From positions 2,813,001 to 2,877,000 of the forward strand of contig NZ_CP119392.1 of NCBI RefSeq assembly GCF_029224025.1: a DNA stretch of 64,000 nucleotides, in the 5' to 3' direction. The notes beneath the pieces are model-generated. The model saw only the letters and a program-made list of their open reading frames with translations. It was not told where the DNA came from and made no database searches. The stretch comes from Rhodanobacter sp. AS-Z3. GTDB taxonomy: Bacteria > Pseudomonadota > Gammaproteobacteria > Xanthomonadales > Rhodanobacteraceae. The position numbers and the translations under genes were made by a program. Each line of letters begins with the position of its first letter. The first letter of the stretch is position 1. This document shows positions 54,525 through 62,695 of this stretch, piece by piece.

Positions 54525-55712
54525 TTACACCACACCCTGCGATACCAGTTGCCCGCGTTCCTGCGCGGAGTAGCCGAGTTCTTCCAGCAAGGCATCGGAA
54601 TCTGCACTCAGCGGTGGACAGGCCGTGCCGGAAAGCCGCTCGCCGTTCAACTTGATCGGACTGCGCAGCATCCGTTGCGTGCCCTGCGGGTGCTCGACTG
54701 ACTGCAGCATGTTGATCCGCTCCACGTACGGATTGTCCAGCGCATGGGCGACATCCAGTACCGGCGCAATCGGAATCTTGCCGGCAAACTGCGCCACCCA
54801 GTAGGCGGTGTCGTGGTGCATCAGCGCTTCGTCGACCAGTGGCGTCAGCGCCTCGCGGTTGGCGCGGCGTGCCGGGAAGTCGGCGAAGCGTGCATCAGTC
54901 GCCAGTGACGGGCAGTCGATGCCGGCGATGAAGGTTTGCCAGAACTTCTCCAGCATGCACATCACCATCACCCAGCCATCAGCCGTGCGGTAGACCTGAC
55001 ACGGCACCGTGCTGGGATGCGCCGAACGCTCCAGCCGGGTGGTCTCGTGCCCCTCGTTGAGATACCAGGTGGCCGGATAGCTGAGCTGATGCAAGGCCAC
55101 GTCGAACAGGCTGACATCCACGTCACGACCGATTCCGCTGCGTCCAGCGCCAAGCAGCGCCGCCAGCAGCCCCATCGCCATCGTGGTGCCGGTCATGTAG
55201 TCAACCATCGACAGGCCGAAGCGCGACGGCGGCTGACCCGGTTCACCGGTGAGCGACATGAAGCCAGCCTCGGCCTGCATCAGATAGTCGTAGCCCGGCC
55301 ACGCGGCACGTTCGTTGTCACGCCCGTAGGCCGACAGGTGGGCGCAGACGATTTTTGGATTGAGCTTGCCCAGCGTGGCGTAATCCAGCCCCAACTTGGC
55401 CGGCTGGTCACCACGAAGATTGTTGAGTACCGCATCAGCCGTGATGACGAGTCGCTCAAATACCTGGCGCCCGGCAGCCGTCTTCAAGTCCAGTCGCAAC
55501 GAGCGCTTGTTGAGATTGAAGGTCTGGAAAAACTGACTGTCGCCTTCACCCAGGAAATACGGACCGGTGGCGCGCGACACATCACCACCCGGCGGCGACT
55601 CGATCTTGATCACCTCCGCACCCAGGTCGGCCAGATGCATCGAGCCGTACGGGCCGGCGCCGTATTGTTCGACTGCGAGAATGCGAATGCCCTGCAGCGG
55701 AAGAGAACTCAT
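54525..55712 (-). CDS. CaiB/BaiF family III CoA-transferase 2
   Basis: 395 residues. ILAVEQYGAGPYGSMHLADL, LNKRSLRLDLKTAAGRQVFE, YGRDNERAAWPGYDYLMQAE (catalytic Asp in GYDYLMQ) and ISxPE-like SLFDVALHQLSYPATWYLNEG. Two CoA-transferases in tandem could use two different acids, or one could act as racemase. Placed with ACAD-MaoC-CitE, one may activate a dicarboxylate as in bacterial itaconate/mesaconate routes. Confidence 0.9.
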   Translation of the reverse strand: MSSLPLQGIRILAVEQYGAGPYGSMHLADLGAEVIKIESPPGGDVSRATGPYFLGEGDSQFFQTFNLNKRSLRLDLKTAAGRQVFERLVITADAVLNNLRGDQPAKLGLDYATLGKLNPKIVCAHLSAYGRDNERAAWPGYDYLMQAEAGFMSLTGEPGQPPSRFGLSMVDYMTGTTMAMGLLAALLGAGRSGIGRDVDVSLFDVALHQLSYPATWYLNEGHETTRLERSAHPSTVPCQVYRTADGWVMVMCMLEKFWQTFIAGIDCPSLATDARFADFPARRANREALTPLVDEALMHHDTAYWVAQFAGKIPIAPVLDVAHALDNPYVERINMLQSVEHPQGTQRMLRSPIKLNGERLSGTACPPLSADSDALLEELGYSAQERGQLVSQGVV

Positions 55713-55804
55713 GAGGCTACCTGTGCGTGAATGGCTGCCAGCGTGCGCTCACGCGTGGCAGCGAAAATCGTCCAACTCCGGGAAGCCTGGCAATCCGGCA
55801 CCAC

Positions 55805-56986
55805 TCAGATCGGGTTACGCGCCACCAACTGCTTGGAAATGATGATGCGCTGCATTTCGTTGGTGCCTTCACCAATGCACATCAGCATCGCGTCGCGATG
55901 GAAGCGCTCGATCTCGTACTCGGTCGAATAGCTGTAGCCGCCGAAGATGCGCATGCCCTCTTCCGCGCAGAACGCGCCGGTTTCGGTGGCGAAATACTTC
56001 GCCATGCCCGCTTCCATGTCGCAGCGCTGGCCCGTGTCGTAGGCGCGCGCGGCGCTTTCGATCAGCAGCTTTGAGGCTTCCACGCGCGATGCCATCTCTC
56101 CGAGCTTCAACTGGATCGCCTGATGCTCGCAGATCGGCTTGCCAAACGTCTTGCGCTCCTGCGCGTAACGAAGCGACAACCGCAACGCACCCTGCGCAAT
56201 GCCCGCCCCACGTGCCGCGATGTTGATGCGGCCCAGCTCCAAGCCACCGACGGTCTGCTGGAAGCCCTTGCCTTCTTCACCACCGAGCAGGCAGTCGACC
56301 GGTACCTTGTAATCCTGGAACACCAGTTCACAAGTATCGATCGCGCGGTAGCCGCTCTTCTTCATCTTCTTGGCCACGATGAAGCCTTCGCCCTTCTCGG
56401 CGATCAGCATGCTCATGCCCTTGTGCCGCGGCTGCGCATCCGGATCGGTTTTCACCAGCAGCAGGATCATGTCGCCGTTGAGTGAATTGGTGATCCACGT
56501 CTTGGCGCCATTGACGACGTAATGATCGCCTTCACGCCGCGCAACAGTGCGGATCGCCTGCAGGTCGGTGCCGGCATTCGGCTCGGTCAGGCCAAGGCCG
56601 CCACGCAGCTCGCCGGTGGCCATCCGCGGCAGGTACTTCTGCTTTTGCGCCTCGGTGCCGCAGCGCTCGATCGCCGACGCCATGATCAGGTGCGAATTGA
56701 AGATGCCGGTGGGCGCCATCCACACCGACGCGATGCGGGTGACGATCTTGGCGTAGATACCTGCTGGCAAACCCAGACCGCCGTACTCCTGCGGAATGGT
56801 GGCGCCGAACAGGCCGAGCTCCTTCATCTCCTCGACCAGCGCGTGCGGGTACTTGTCTTCCTGGTCGTATTCCATCGCGATCGGCGCGACCGACTTTTCG
56901 ACCCAGGCATCGATGGTATCGAGCAAGGTCTTCTCGTCGTCAGCGCTCCACACGGGCGTATCGGCGGCATTCACGGGTGCATTCAT
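55805..56986 (-). CDS. Acyl-CoA dehydrogenase
   Basis: 393 residues. ACAD motifs: GATIPQEYGGLGLPAGIYA, GGLGLTEPNAGTDLQAIRT, NGAKTWITNSLNGD, GRINIAARGAGIAQGALRLS and the C-terminal FGGYSYSTEYEIERFHRDAM with IGEGTNEMQR containing the catalytic Glu. It desaturates an acyl-CoA at C2-C3; substrate unknown, but operon partners suggest a methyl-branched or dicarboxyl CoA ester. The MaoC gene ends 11 bases before its start. Confidence 0.9.
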   Translation of the reverse strand: MNAPVNAADTPVWSADDEKTLLDTIDAWVEKSVAPIAMEYDQEDKYPHALVEEMKELGLFGATIPQEYGGLGLPAGIYAKIVTRIASVWMAPTGIFNSHLIMASAIERCGTEAQKQKYLPRMATGELRGGLGLTEPNAGTDLQAIRTVARREGDHYVVNGAKTWITNSLNGDMILLLVKTDPDAQPRHKGMSMLIAEKGEGFIVAKKMKKSGYRAIDTCELVFQDYKVPVDCLLGGEEGKGFQQTVGGLELGRINIAARGAGIAQGALRLSLRYAQERKTFGKPICEHQAIQLKLGEMASRVEASKLLIESAARAYDTGQRCDMEAGMAKYFATETGAFCAEEGMRIFGGYSYSTEYEIERFHRDAMLMCIGEGTNEMQRIIISKQLVARNPI

Positions 56987-56997
56987 GGCAGGGATGC

Positions 56998-57516
56998 TCA
57001 GTAGTTGACCTTGTCTTCGATCGAATGGCCTTCGCGCGCGATCAGCATGGTGCGGCTGAACGTGCTGACCAGCTTGCCGTCCTGATTGAAACCGTCGGTC
57101 TTGCAGGTGACGATGCCGGCGCCCGGACGCGACTTGGACTCGCGCTTCTCCAGCACCTGCGATTCGGCATACAAGGTGTCACCGACAAACAGCGGATGGG
57201 TCATCTTGATTTCCGACCAGCCGAGATTGGCGACCGCCTTCTGGCTGACGTCGGTCACGCTCATGCCGACCATCAAGGCGACGGTGAACGGCGAGCAGAC
57301 GATGATCTTGCCGAACTCGGAGGCCTTCGCGTATTCCTTGTCGAAGTGCATGGGATGCGTGTTCATCGTCAACAACGTGAACCAGGTGTTGTCGGTTTCG
57401 GTGATGGTGCGACCCGGGCGATGCTCGTAGATGTCGCCGACCGTGAATTCTTCGAAGAAGCGACCGAAGGTTTCACGGTAACGGTGCTCACCGACTTTCT
57501 TGACGTTCTGAACCAT
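56998..57516 (-). CDS. MaoC-like enoyl-CoA hydratase (itaconyl-/mesaconyl-CoA hydratase type)
   Basis: 172 residues from MVQNVKKVGEHRYRETFGRF; a longer upstream frame overlaps citE and is not family-like. The hot-dog hydratase motif appears as TDNTWFTLLTMNTHPMHFD (about 45-63), the hydratase-2-type signature with catalytic Asp/His region. Bacterial itaconate (ich) and mesaconyl-CoA hydratases show this arrangement. It lies between CitE and acyl-CoA dehydrogenase. Confidence 0.85.
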   Translation of the reverse strand: MVQNVKKVGEHRYRETFGRFFEEFTVGDIYEHRPGRTITETDNTWFTLLTMNTHPMHFDKEYAKASEFGKIIVCSPFTVALMVGMSVTDVSQKAVANLGWSEIKMTHPLFVGDTLYAESQVLEKRESKSRPGAGIVTCKTDGFNQDGKLVSTFSRTMLIAREGHSIEDKVNY

Positions 57517-57581
57517 GGGGAGTGATTCCTGTAGTGTTGAATGGCCTACGTGATCGGGCCGGATCTGGATGACGTATGGCC

Positions 57582-57593
57582 GTCTGGCCAGAC
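57582..57593. promoter_or_regulatory. 12-bp palindrome in the citE-maoC gap
   Basis: GTCTGGCCAGAC is a perfect palindrome, 66 bases upstream of the maoC start. It differs from the shared TGTxCGxACA motif. A regulator site or RNA hairpin is possible; no other copy was noticed. Confidence 0.3.
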
Positions 57594-57613
57594 ATTGGAT
57601 AAGCGCTAATGAC

Positions 57614-58468
57614 TCAGCCTTCGCGTGCACCATGCGCACCGAGCGCAATCGCACGCTCGGCCGCAATTTCAATCGGACGATCCACCAGCTTGCCGTCCAG
57701 CTGGATCGCCTCGCCGCGGTTTGCCTGCAGCGCGGCCACGACACGGCGTGCACGCTCCAGTTCATCCACGGTGGGCAGATAACGCTGCTGGATCGGGCCG
57801 ACCTGGGCTGGATGAATCGCCGCCTTGGCTGTGAAGCCCAACGCAATCACCCGATCGGTTTCCGCCACCAGCGCGGCTTCATCCTTGATGTCGAGGAACG
57901 GCACGTCGATGCAGCCGATGCCCGCCTCGGCGGCGATCACGGCGAGCTGCACGCGTGGATGGAAAAAGCTTTCCCAGCTGGCGCGACCGCGCAGCGCCAC
58001 GATGAAATCGAAGCCGCCAAACATCAGTGCCTGCAGCCGTGGCGTGGCAGCGGCGATCTCGCGGGCATCGAGCAGGCCGCGCGGCGTTTCGATCTGCGCG
58101 ATCAGCAAGGTGTCGCGACCGGCCAGTACGGCGTCGGCCTGCAGCAATTCAGCGGCACTCTCGACCTTGGGCAGCATCACGAACGCCGGCGCCAGGCCGG
58201 AGTCTTTCAGTTCGGCCAGATCCTTCTGCCCCAATTCGGTGGACAACGGATTCAGGCGCAAGCCGATCTCGCTGCGTGAGGCGGGCGCATCGGCAAGGAA
58301 GGCGAACACCGAAGCGCGCGCACTGTCCTTGTCGCCCGGCGCCACCGCGTCTTCCAGATCGATGCAGACCTGATCGGCATCGGTGGCAATCGCCTTGGCG
58401 TAGCGCTCCGGACGCGAGCCGGGCACGAACATCAGGCAGCGACGCGGATTGATGAGGGCGTTGCTCAT
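57614..58468 (-). CDS. HpcH/HpaI/CitE-family acyl-CoA lyase
   Basis: 284 residues. LMFVPGSRPERYAKAI at the N-terminus, IDLEDAVAPGDKDSAR, LIAQIETPRGLLDAREIA (metal Glu) and IDVPFLDIKDEAA (metal Asp). Such lyases cleave citramalyl-CoA, beta-methylmalyl-CoA or malyl-CoA into acetyl-CoA or propionyl-CoA and an oxoacid. With MaoC hydratase and CoA-transferase it matches the itaconate-type ict-ich-ccl logic, but the branch of the pathway is not settled. It overlaps the following deacetylase gene by 4 bases. Confidence 0.88.
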   Translation of the reverse strand: MSNALINPRRCLMFVPGSRPERYAKAIATDADQVCIDLEDAVAPGDKDSARASVFAFLADAPASRSEIGLRLNPLSTELGQKDLAELKDSGLAPAFVMLPKVESAAELLQADAVLAGRDTLLIAQIETPRGLLDAREIAAATPRLQALMFGGFDFIVALRGRASWESFFHPRVQLAVIAAEAGIGCIDVPFLDIKDEAALVAETDRVIALGFTAKAAIHPAQVGPIQQRYLPTVDELERARRVVAALQANRGEAIQLDGKLVDRPIEIAAERAIALGAHGAREG

Positions 58469-59331
58469 CGCGACGCCACCTCTTTGACGAAGTGTTCCGC
58501 GATACCACGACGTTTCGCATACCAGACGCCCTGCTTGTCGGCGACGTACTTCAGGAATTTCTCGAACGCGGCAATCCGACCCGGTCGGCCGATGATGCGC
58601 AGGTGCAGGCCCAGCGACATCATCCGTGGCGCATCGGCGCCTTCGGCGTACAAGGCGTCGAACGTATCAATCGCGTATTCGAGCCAGTGGCTGGGCAGAT
58701 ACGACGGCGCCAACCACATCTTCATGTCGTTGGTGTCTAGCTGATAGGGCACGATCACCATCGGCTGGTCCGAGCCTTCGACCGGCGCCCAGAACGGCGC
58801 ATCGGCCGAGTAGTCGTCCATGTGGTAGAGGAAACCCTCTTCCTGCAGCAGGCGACGAGTCACGGCCGTGTGCAGGTAGCGCGACAGCCAGCCCACCGGA
58901 CGCGTGCCGGTGGTGCGTTCGATGCTGTCGGCGGCCTTGCGAATGAACTCGCGTTCCTGCGTTTCGTCCAGCCGGAACTGATGGATCCAGCGCCAGCCGT
59001 GCGAGCACGTCTCGTGCCGACTGTGGTGCAGATAGGCGGCAATTTCGGGTGCACGCTCCAGCGACAACGCGGCGGCGGTATAGGTCGCGGTGACGTTGTA
59101 CTTGTCGAGCAGCGCGGCCACGCGGGCATGGCCCTCGTTCACGCCATAGCGATAGTTCGACTCGTTGCCGTAGTTGCGTACCGGCTTGGTCAGATGCACC
59201 GCCAGCTCATCCACCGGCTCGGTGATCTTGTCGCCTTCGCCGACGTTGTATTCGGAACCTTCCTCGACGTTGACGACGATCGACAGCGCGAGTCGCGCTT
59301 TGTCGGGCCAGCTGTAGACGGGTTTTGACAT
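58465..59331 (-). CDS. PuuE-like polysaccharide-deacetylase-fold hydrolase 1
   Basis: 288 residues from MSKPVYSWPDKARLALSIVV; the much longer frame upstream overlaps the SDR gene. NodB-fold features: IVVNVEEGSEYNVGEGDKIT, NYGNESNYRYGVNEGHARV, SHGWRWIHQFRLDETQERE and PYQLDTNDMK. The family includes allantoinase PuuE and cyclic-imide hydrolases rather than sugar deacetylases. The usual metal His/Asp set is not clearly complete, as in PuuE-type enzymes. It is joined to citE by overlap and preceded by the SDR gene. Confidence 0.83.
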   Translation of the reverse strand: MSKPVYSWPDKARLALSIVVNVEEGSEYNVGEGDKITEPVDELAVHLTKPVRNYGNESNYRYGVNEGHARVAALLDKYNVTATYTAAALSLERAPEIAAYLHHSRHETCSHGWRWIHQFRLDETQEREFIRKAADSIERTTGTRPVGWLSRYLHTAVTRRLLQEEGFLYHMDDYSADAPFWAPVEGSDQPMVIVPYQLDTNDMKMWLAPSYLPSHWLEYAIDTFDALYAEGADAPRMMSLGLHLRIIGRPGRIAAFEKFLKYVADKQGVWYAKRRGIAEHFVKEVASR

Positions 59332-59354
59332 GACAGGTTCTCTGGGGTCGCCGA

Positions 59355-60197
59355 TTAATGATTTTCTTCGCCGCCGGAAACGTTCATCGCTTCGCCGGTG
59401 ACGTAGTTCGCATCGTCCGAGCACAGGAACGCACAGGCGGCGGCGGTATCGTCCGGCAGGCCGGGACGACCCAGCGGAATGCGCTTGCGCATAGCCGCGA
59501 GATACTCCTCGACGCTCACGCCCTGCGCCTTGGCGAAGTATTCGTTCTGCCACGCGCCCAGGCCGGTGGTGACATGGTTCGGGCAAATCGCGTTGACGGT
59601 GATACCGTGCTGCCCCAGTTCCACCGCACCGACGCGGGTCAGCCCCACCAGTCCATGCTTGGACGAGCAGTAAGCGGAGGCAAAGGGGAAGGCCGACTTG
59701 GCGGCCTGCGAAGCGATATTGACGATGCGGCCACCCCGCCCCTGCGCAATCATCGCCTTGGCGGCGTGCTTCATGCACAGGAAGCCGCCACGCAGGTTGA
59801 CGCCGAGCACGGCATCCCATTCGGAAGCCTCCATCTCGATGATCGGCTTCATCAGGTAACCGATGCCGGCGTTGTTGACCAGGATGTCGAGGCCACCGAA
59901 GCGCGCCACCACATCGGCAATCGCCGCCTGCACCTGGGCTTCTTCCAATACATCCAGCGTGATCGCCGTGCAGTCGCCGCCTTCGGCAACGATCGCTGCC
60001 GCCACCTGCTCCAGTGCTTCGTTGCTGCCCACCGCCGAAGCCGGCATCTCGGCACCGCGCACGTGGCCGATATCGGTGACCACGACGCGACAGCCTTCGG
60101 CGGCCAGTCGGCGGGCAATGCCCTCGCCCAGGCCACCAGCCCGACCGGCGCCGGTGATCAGCGCAACCTTGCCTTTCAATTCGGGATAACGGGACAT
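59355..60197 (-). CDS. Short-chain dehydrogenase/reductase
   Basis: 280 residues from MSRYPELKGKVALITGAGRA. Rossmann motif TGAGRAGGLGEG, NNAGIGYL, catalytic Ser in NIASQAAKSAF and YCSSKHGLV (Tyr/Lys). C-terminal GEAMNVSGGEENH. It is likely a dehydrogenase of a hydroxylated intermediate; substrate unknown. It lies between the REDY-like gene and the PuuE-like gene of the minus-strand operon. Confidence 0.88.
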   Translation of the reverse strand: MSRYPELKGKVALITGAGRAGGLGEGIARRLAAEGCRVVVTDIGHVRGAEMPASAVGSNEALEQVAAAIVAEGGDCTAITLDVLEEAQVQAAIADVVARFGGLDILVNNAGIGYLMKPIIEMEASEWDAVLGVNLRGGFLCMKHAAKAMIAQGRGGRIVNIASQAAKSAFPFASAYCSSKHGLVGLTRVGAVELGQHGITVNAICPNHVTTGLGAWQNEYFAKAQGVSVEEYLAAMRKRIPLGRPGLPDDTAAACAFLCSDDANYVTGEAMNVSGGEENH

Positions 60198-60251
60198 CGG
60201 ATCTTCCACACGTTGAGAGAGTTCAAGAGGGCAGCTCGCGCTGCTCGACCA

Positions 60252-60560
60252 TCACACTGACTGCGTCAGGATGAAAACAGGGTTATCGGCAAACTGCTGG
60301 AACTGCGCCGCACCCTCCTGCACCGCCGGTGCACCCAGATCAGCGCCAAACGCGGCCATGTCTGGCACCCGGATGATTTCGACATATTCATAAGGCGGCT
60401 TGCCGTCGCCGATCAGCAGTCCGCTGCAGCGCAACACCTCGAAGCCATCCACTGAAGCCAGCGCATTGACGGTCGGCAGGTCACGTTCGCGCGCCCAACG
60501 CTCGTAATCGTCGCGGCTTGCGCCGGCTTTGAGGTTGAAAAGTACGATGACGGTATTCAT
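60252..60560 (-). CDS. REDY/HapK-like dimeric alpha-beta barrel protein
   Basis: 102 residues from MNTVIVLFNLKAGASRDDYE; an upstream extension crosses the operator. Motifs YERWARERDLPTVNALASVD, GFEVLRCSGLLIGDGKPPYE and VEIIRVPDMAAFGADL resemble the REDY-like HapK/EthD-type family (dimeric ferredoxin-like fold). HapK is associated with prodigiosin biosynthesis in Hahella; in other catabolic clusters such proteins have unknown roles. First gene of the eight-gene minus-strand operon, 31 bases from the 18-bp operator. Confidence 0.75.
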   Translation of the reverse strand: MNTVIVLFNLKAGASRDDYERWARERDLPTVNALASVDGFEVLRCSGLLIGDGKPPYEYVEIIRVPDMAAFGADLGAPAVQEGAAQFQQFADNPVFILTQSV

Positions 60561-60590
60561 GGCTTCCTCCTTGGCAACAGATTGTGGCAC

Positions 60591-60608
60591 ACTTTGTCCG
60601 GACAAAGT
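60591..60608. promoter_or_regulatory. Shared palindromic operator, site 5 (perfect 18-bp palindrome)
   Basis: ACTTTGTCCGGACAAAGT, perfectly self-complementary. It lies between divergent units: 31 bases before the REDY-like start (minus) and 118 bases before the MFS start (plus), so one regulator could control both. Confidence 0.8.
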
Positions 60609-60725
60609 TTAGACATACGGATTGCTCGCGGTCAATGCCAACAACGCAGCAATTCGCCAACGCATGATGATCACCGTATCAAGCTGCTCGCCACCCCTGA
60701 CTTCGATCTCCCGAGAGGTTCAACG

Positions 60726-61979
60726 ATGAAACGCTACTACCCCTGGCTGATCGCGATTCTTGGCTTGTTGATGCTGATGGTCAGCAATGGCCTGACCATT
60801 ACCGGCATCACCGCCTTCGATCCGTCGCTTCTCTCTGAATTCGGTTGGTCCCGCGCCGTACTGAAATTCCGTGACCTGCTGACCCTGCTGCTGGCCGGGC
60901 TGATGGCGCCGTTCCTCGGCATGCTGATCGATCGGGTCGGCCCGAAGCGGCTGGCGCTGGTCGGGTCGCTGATGCTCGCCGCCTTGTACTTCGCCTACGG
61001 CTACGTGCATTCGATCGGCATGGTCTACCTGATCCATGTTGGCTTCGCCGCGGTTCTGGTCGCAGCCGGACTCAACGTCGCCGTGATCATGGTTTCGCAA
61101 TGGTTCGTGACCAAGCGCGGCGTCGCGCTCGGTATCACCCTGGTCGGCACCAGCCTGGGCGGCGTGGTGTTGCCCAAGATCATCGTGGCGATGCTGCCGG
61201 CACTAGGCTGGCGCGAAAGCTTCATGTGGCTGTCGGTGGTGCCACTGGTGCTGTTCGTGCTGGTGCTGTTGCTGGTACGCACCCCTGCGCAGATGGGCAT
61301 GCAGCCGTACGGTGCCCGAGACGCGAAGGCCGGTGCTGGTGAGACTGCCGCCACGGATGAACTGCCGGACATCGGTTATGCGGCAGCCATACGCACACCC
61401 ACCTTCTGGGCACTGGCGATGGTCGCGATGACGACCTTCTACAGCATCCTGTCCGTGTCGGCCCATCTGTTCCTGTACATGCGCGACATGGGTTTCGACC
61501 TTGCCACCGCGGGCAACGCCATGGCGGTGATGTACGGCATGGCGATGATCGGAAAATTCGTGCTGGGTTTCCTCGCCGACTACTACGCGCCCAAGCGGGT
61601 GTTCCTGATCAACATCGCGATCATGATCGGTGGCGCGGTGCTGCTGGCCGGCATGAAGCCCGGACTGATCTGGTATGCGCTGGTGCTGTTCGGGCTGGGC
61701 TGGGGCGGCTTGTACACGATGATCCAGCTGCTCGCCGTCAATGCGTTCGGACTGTCCTCGGCCGGCAAGATCCTCGGCACGATCACCTTGCTCGACGCCA
61801 CCAGCGGTGGTCTGGGCATCTGGATCACCGCCTTGTTGTATGACCATTTCGGCAGCTACCACGTGGCCTTCCTCGTCATCGCCGTGTTGATCGTCGCCGC
61901 CTTCATTGCCGGCTTCAGGGTGCGCAACGAGCGCCAACAGCTGGTGCTGCAGGACGCGCCCAAGCCAGCCATGCGCTGA
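60726..61979 (+). CDS. MFS transporter (oxalate/formate antiporter-like), paralogue 2
   Basis: 417 residues from MKRYYPWLIAILGLLMLMVS. Twelve helices; the loop LIDRVGPKRLALVG and FLADYYAPKRVFLINIAIM are MFS features. Closely similar throughout to the transporter at 31828, both preceded by the same operator motif. It is the first gene of the right-hand operon leading to the isochorismatase-like gene and two deacetylases. Substrate unknown. Confidence 0.86.
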   Translation: MKRYYPWLIAILGLLMLMVSNGLTITGITAFDPSLLSEFGWSRAVLKFRDLLTLLLAGLMAPFLGMLIDRVGPKRLALVGSLMLAALYFAYGYVHSIGMVYLIHVGFAAVLVAAGLNVAVIMVSQWFVTKRGVALGITLVGTSLGGVVLPKIIVAMLPALGWRESFMWLSVVPLVLFVLVLLLVRTPAQMGMQPYGARDAKAGAGETAATDELPDIGYAAAIRTPTFWALAMVAMTTFYSILSVSAHLFLYMRDMGFDLATAGNAMAVMYGMAMIGKFVLGFLADYYAPKRVFLINIAIMIGGAVLLAGMKPGLIWYALVLFGLGWGGLYTMIQLLAVNAFGLSSAGKILGTITLLDATSGGLGIWITALLYDHFGSYHVAFLVIAVLIVAAFIAGFRVRNERQQLVLQDAPKPAMR

Positions 61980-62020
61980 CTGCAGCCGCCCATCAAATCC
62001 CACGTATCAGGAGAACCCAC

Positions 62021-62695
62021 ATGCCCGTGATGGAAACCTCAAGTCTGACTGCACGTGAATACTGGGAGCAGGTCAAAGCCAGGCCGAACCGCGCGAAATT
62101 CGGCTTCGGCAAGCGCCCGGCGCTGCTCAATATCGACGTGCAACGTGCCTATACGGACCTGGATGCGTTCAAGACCGCGTACCAGACCGATCCGCGCCAG
62201 ATCGAATACATCAATAGGCTGGCCGTGCTATTCCGCGAGCGCAAGCTGCCGGTGATCTGGACCCACGTGGCCTACCTGCCGTCCGCCGAAGATGCCGGTG
62301 TGTGGGGCACGCGCACCGACACCGTCGACTCGCTGCAGAACATCAAACACGGTTCCGAGCGCGCCGAATTCGACCCGCGCGCGCAGATCGAGCCGAGCGA
62401 CATCGTCATGCACAAGCGCATGGCCAGCCCGTTCTTCGAAACCAATCTGTGGTCGCTGCTGACCTTCCATCACATCGACACGCTGATCATCACCGGCGGC
62501 TCCACCTCCGGTTGCGTGCGGGCCTGCGCCATCGACAGCCTGTCGCGCGGCTTCCGCACCACCGTGGTGGAAGAATGCGTGGCCGACAAGCACGAGATTC
62601 CCCACTTCGCCAACCTGGCCGACATCATGCTCAAGTACGCCGATGTCGAATCCATCGCGACGGTGGAGGAAGAACTGCGCAAGGTATCGCCATGA
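62021..62695 (+). CDS. Isochorismatase-family amidohydrolase (N-carbamoylsarcosine/maleamate amidase-like)
   Basis: 224 residues. The family triad is visible: Asp39 in LLNIDVQ, Lys132 in VMHKRMAS and Cys165 in STSGCVRACA. Members hydrolyse N-carbamoylsarcosine, maleamate, nicotinamide or ureidoacrylate. Given neighbouring PuuE-like genes, it could hydrolyse the half-amide produced by ring opening (inference). The stop overlaps the next gene by 4 bases. Confidence 0.88.
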   Translation: MPVMETSSLTAREYWEQVKARPNRAKFGFGKRPALLNIDVQRAYTDLDAFKTAYQTDPRQIEYINRLAVLFRERKLPVIWTHVAYLPSAEDAGVWGTRTDTVDSLQNIKHGSERAEFDPRAQIEPSDIVMHKRMASPFFETNLWSLLTFHHIDTLIITGGSTSGCVRACAIDSLSRGFRTTVVEECVADKHEIPHFANLADIMLKYADVESIATVEEELRKVSP

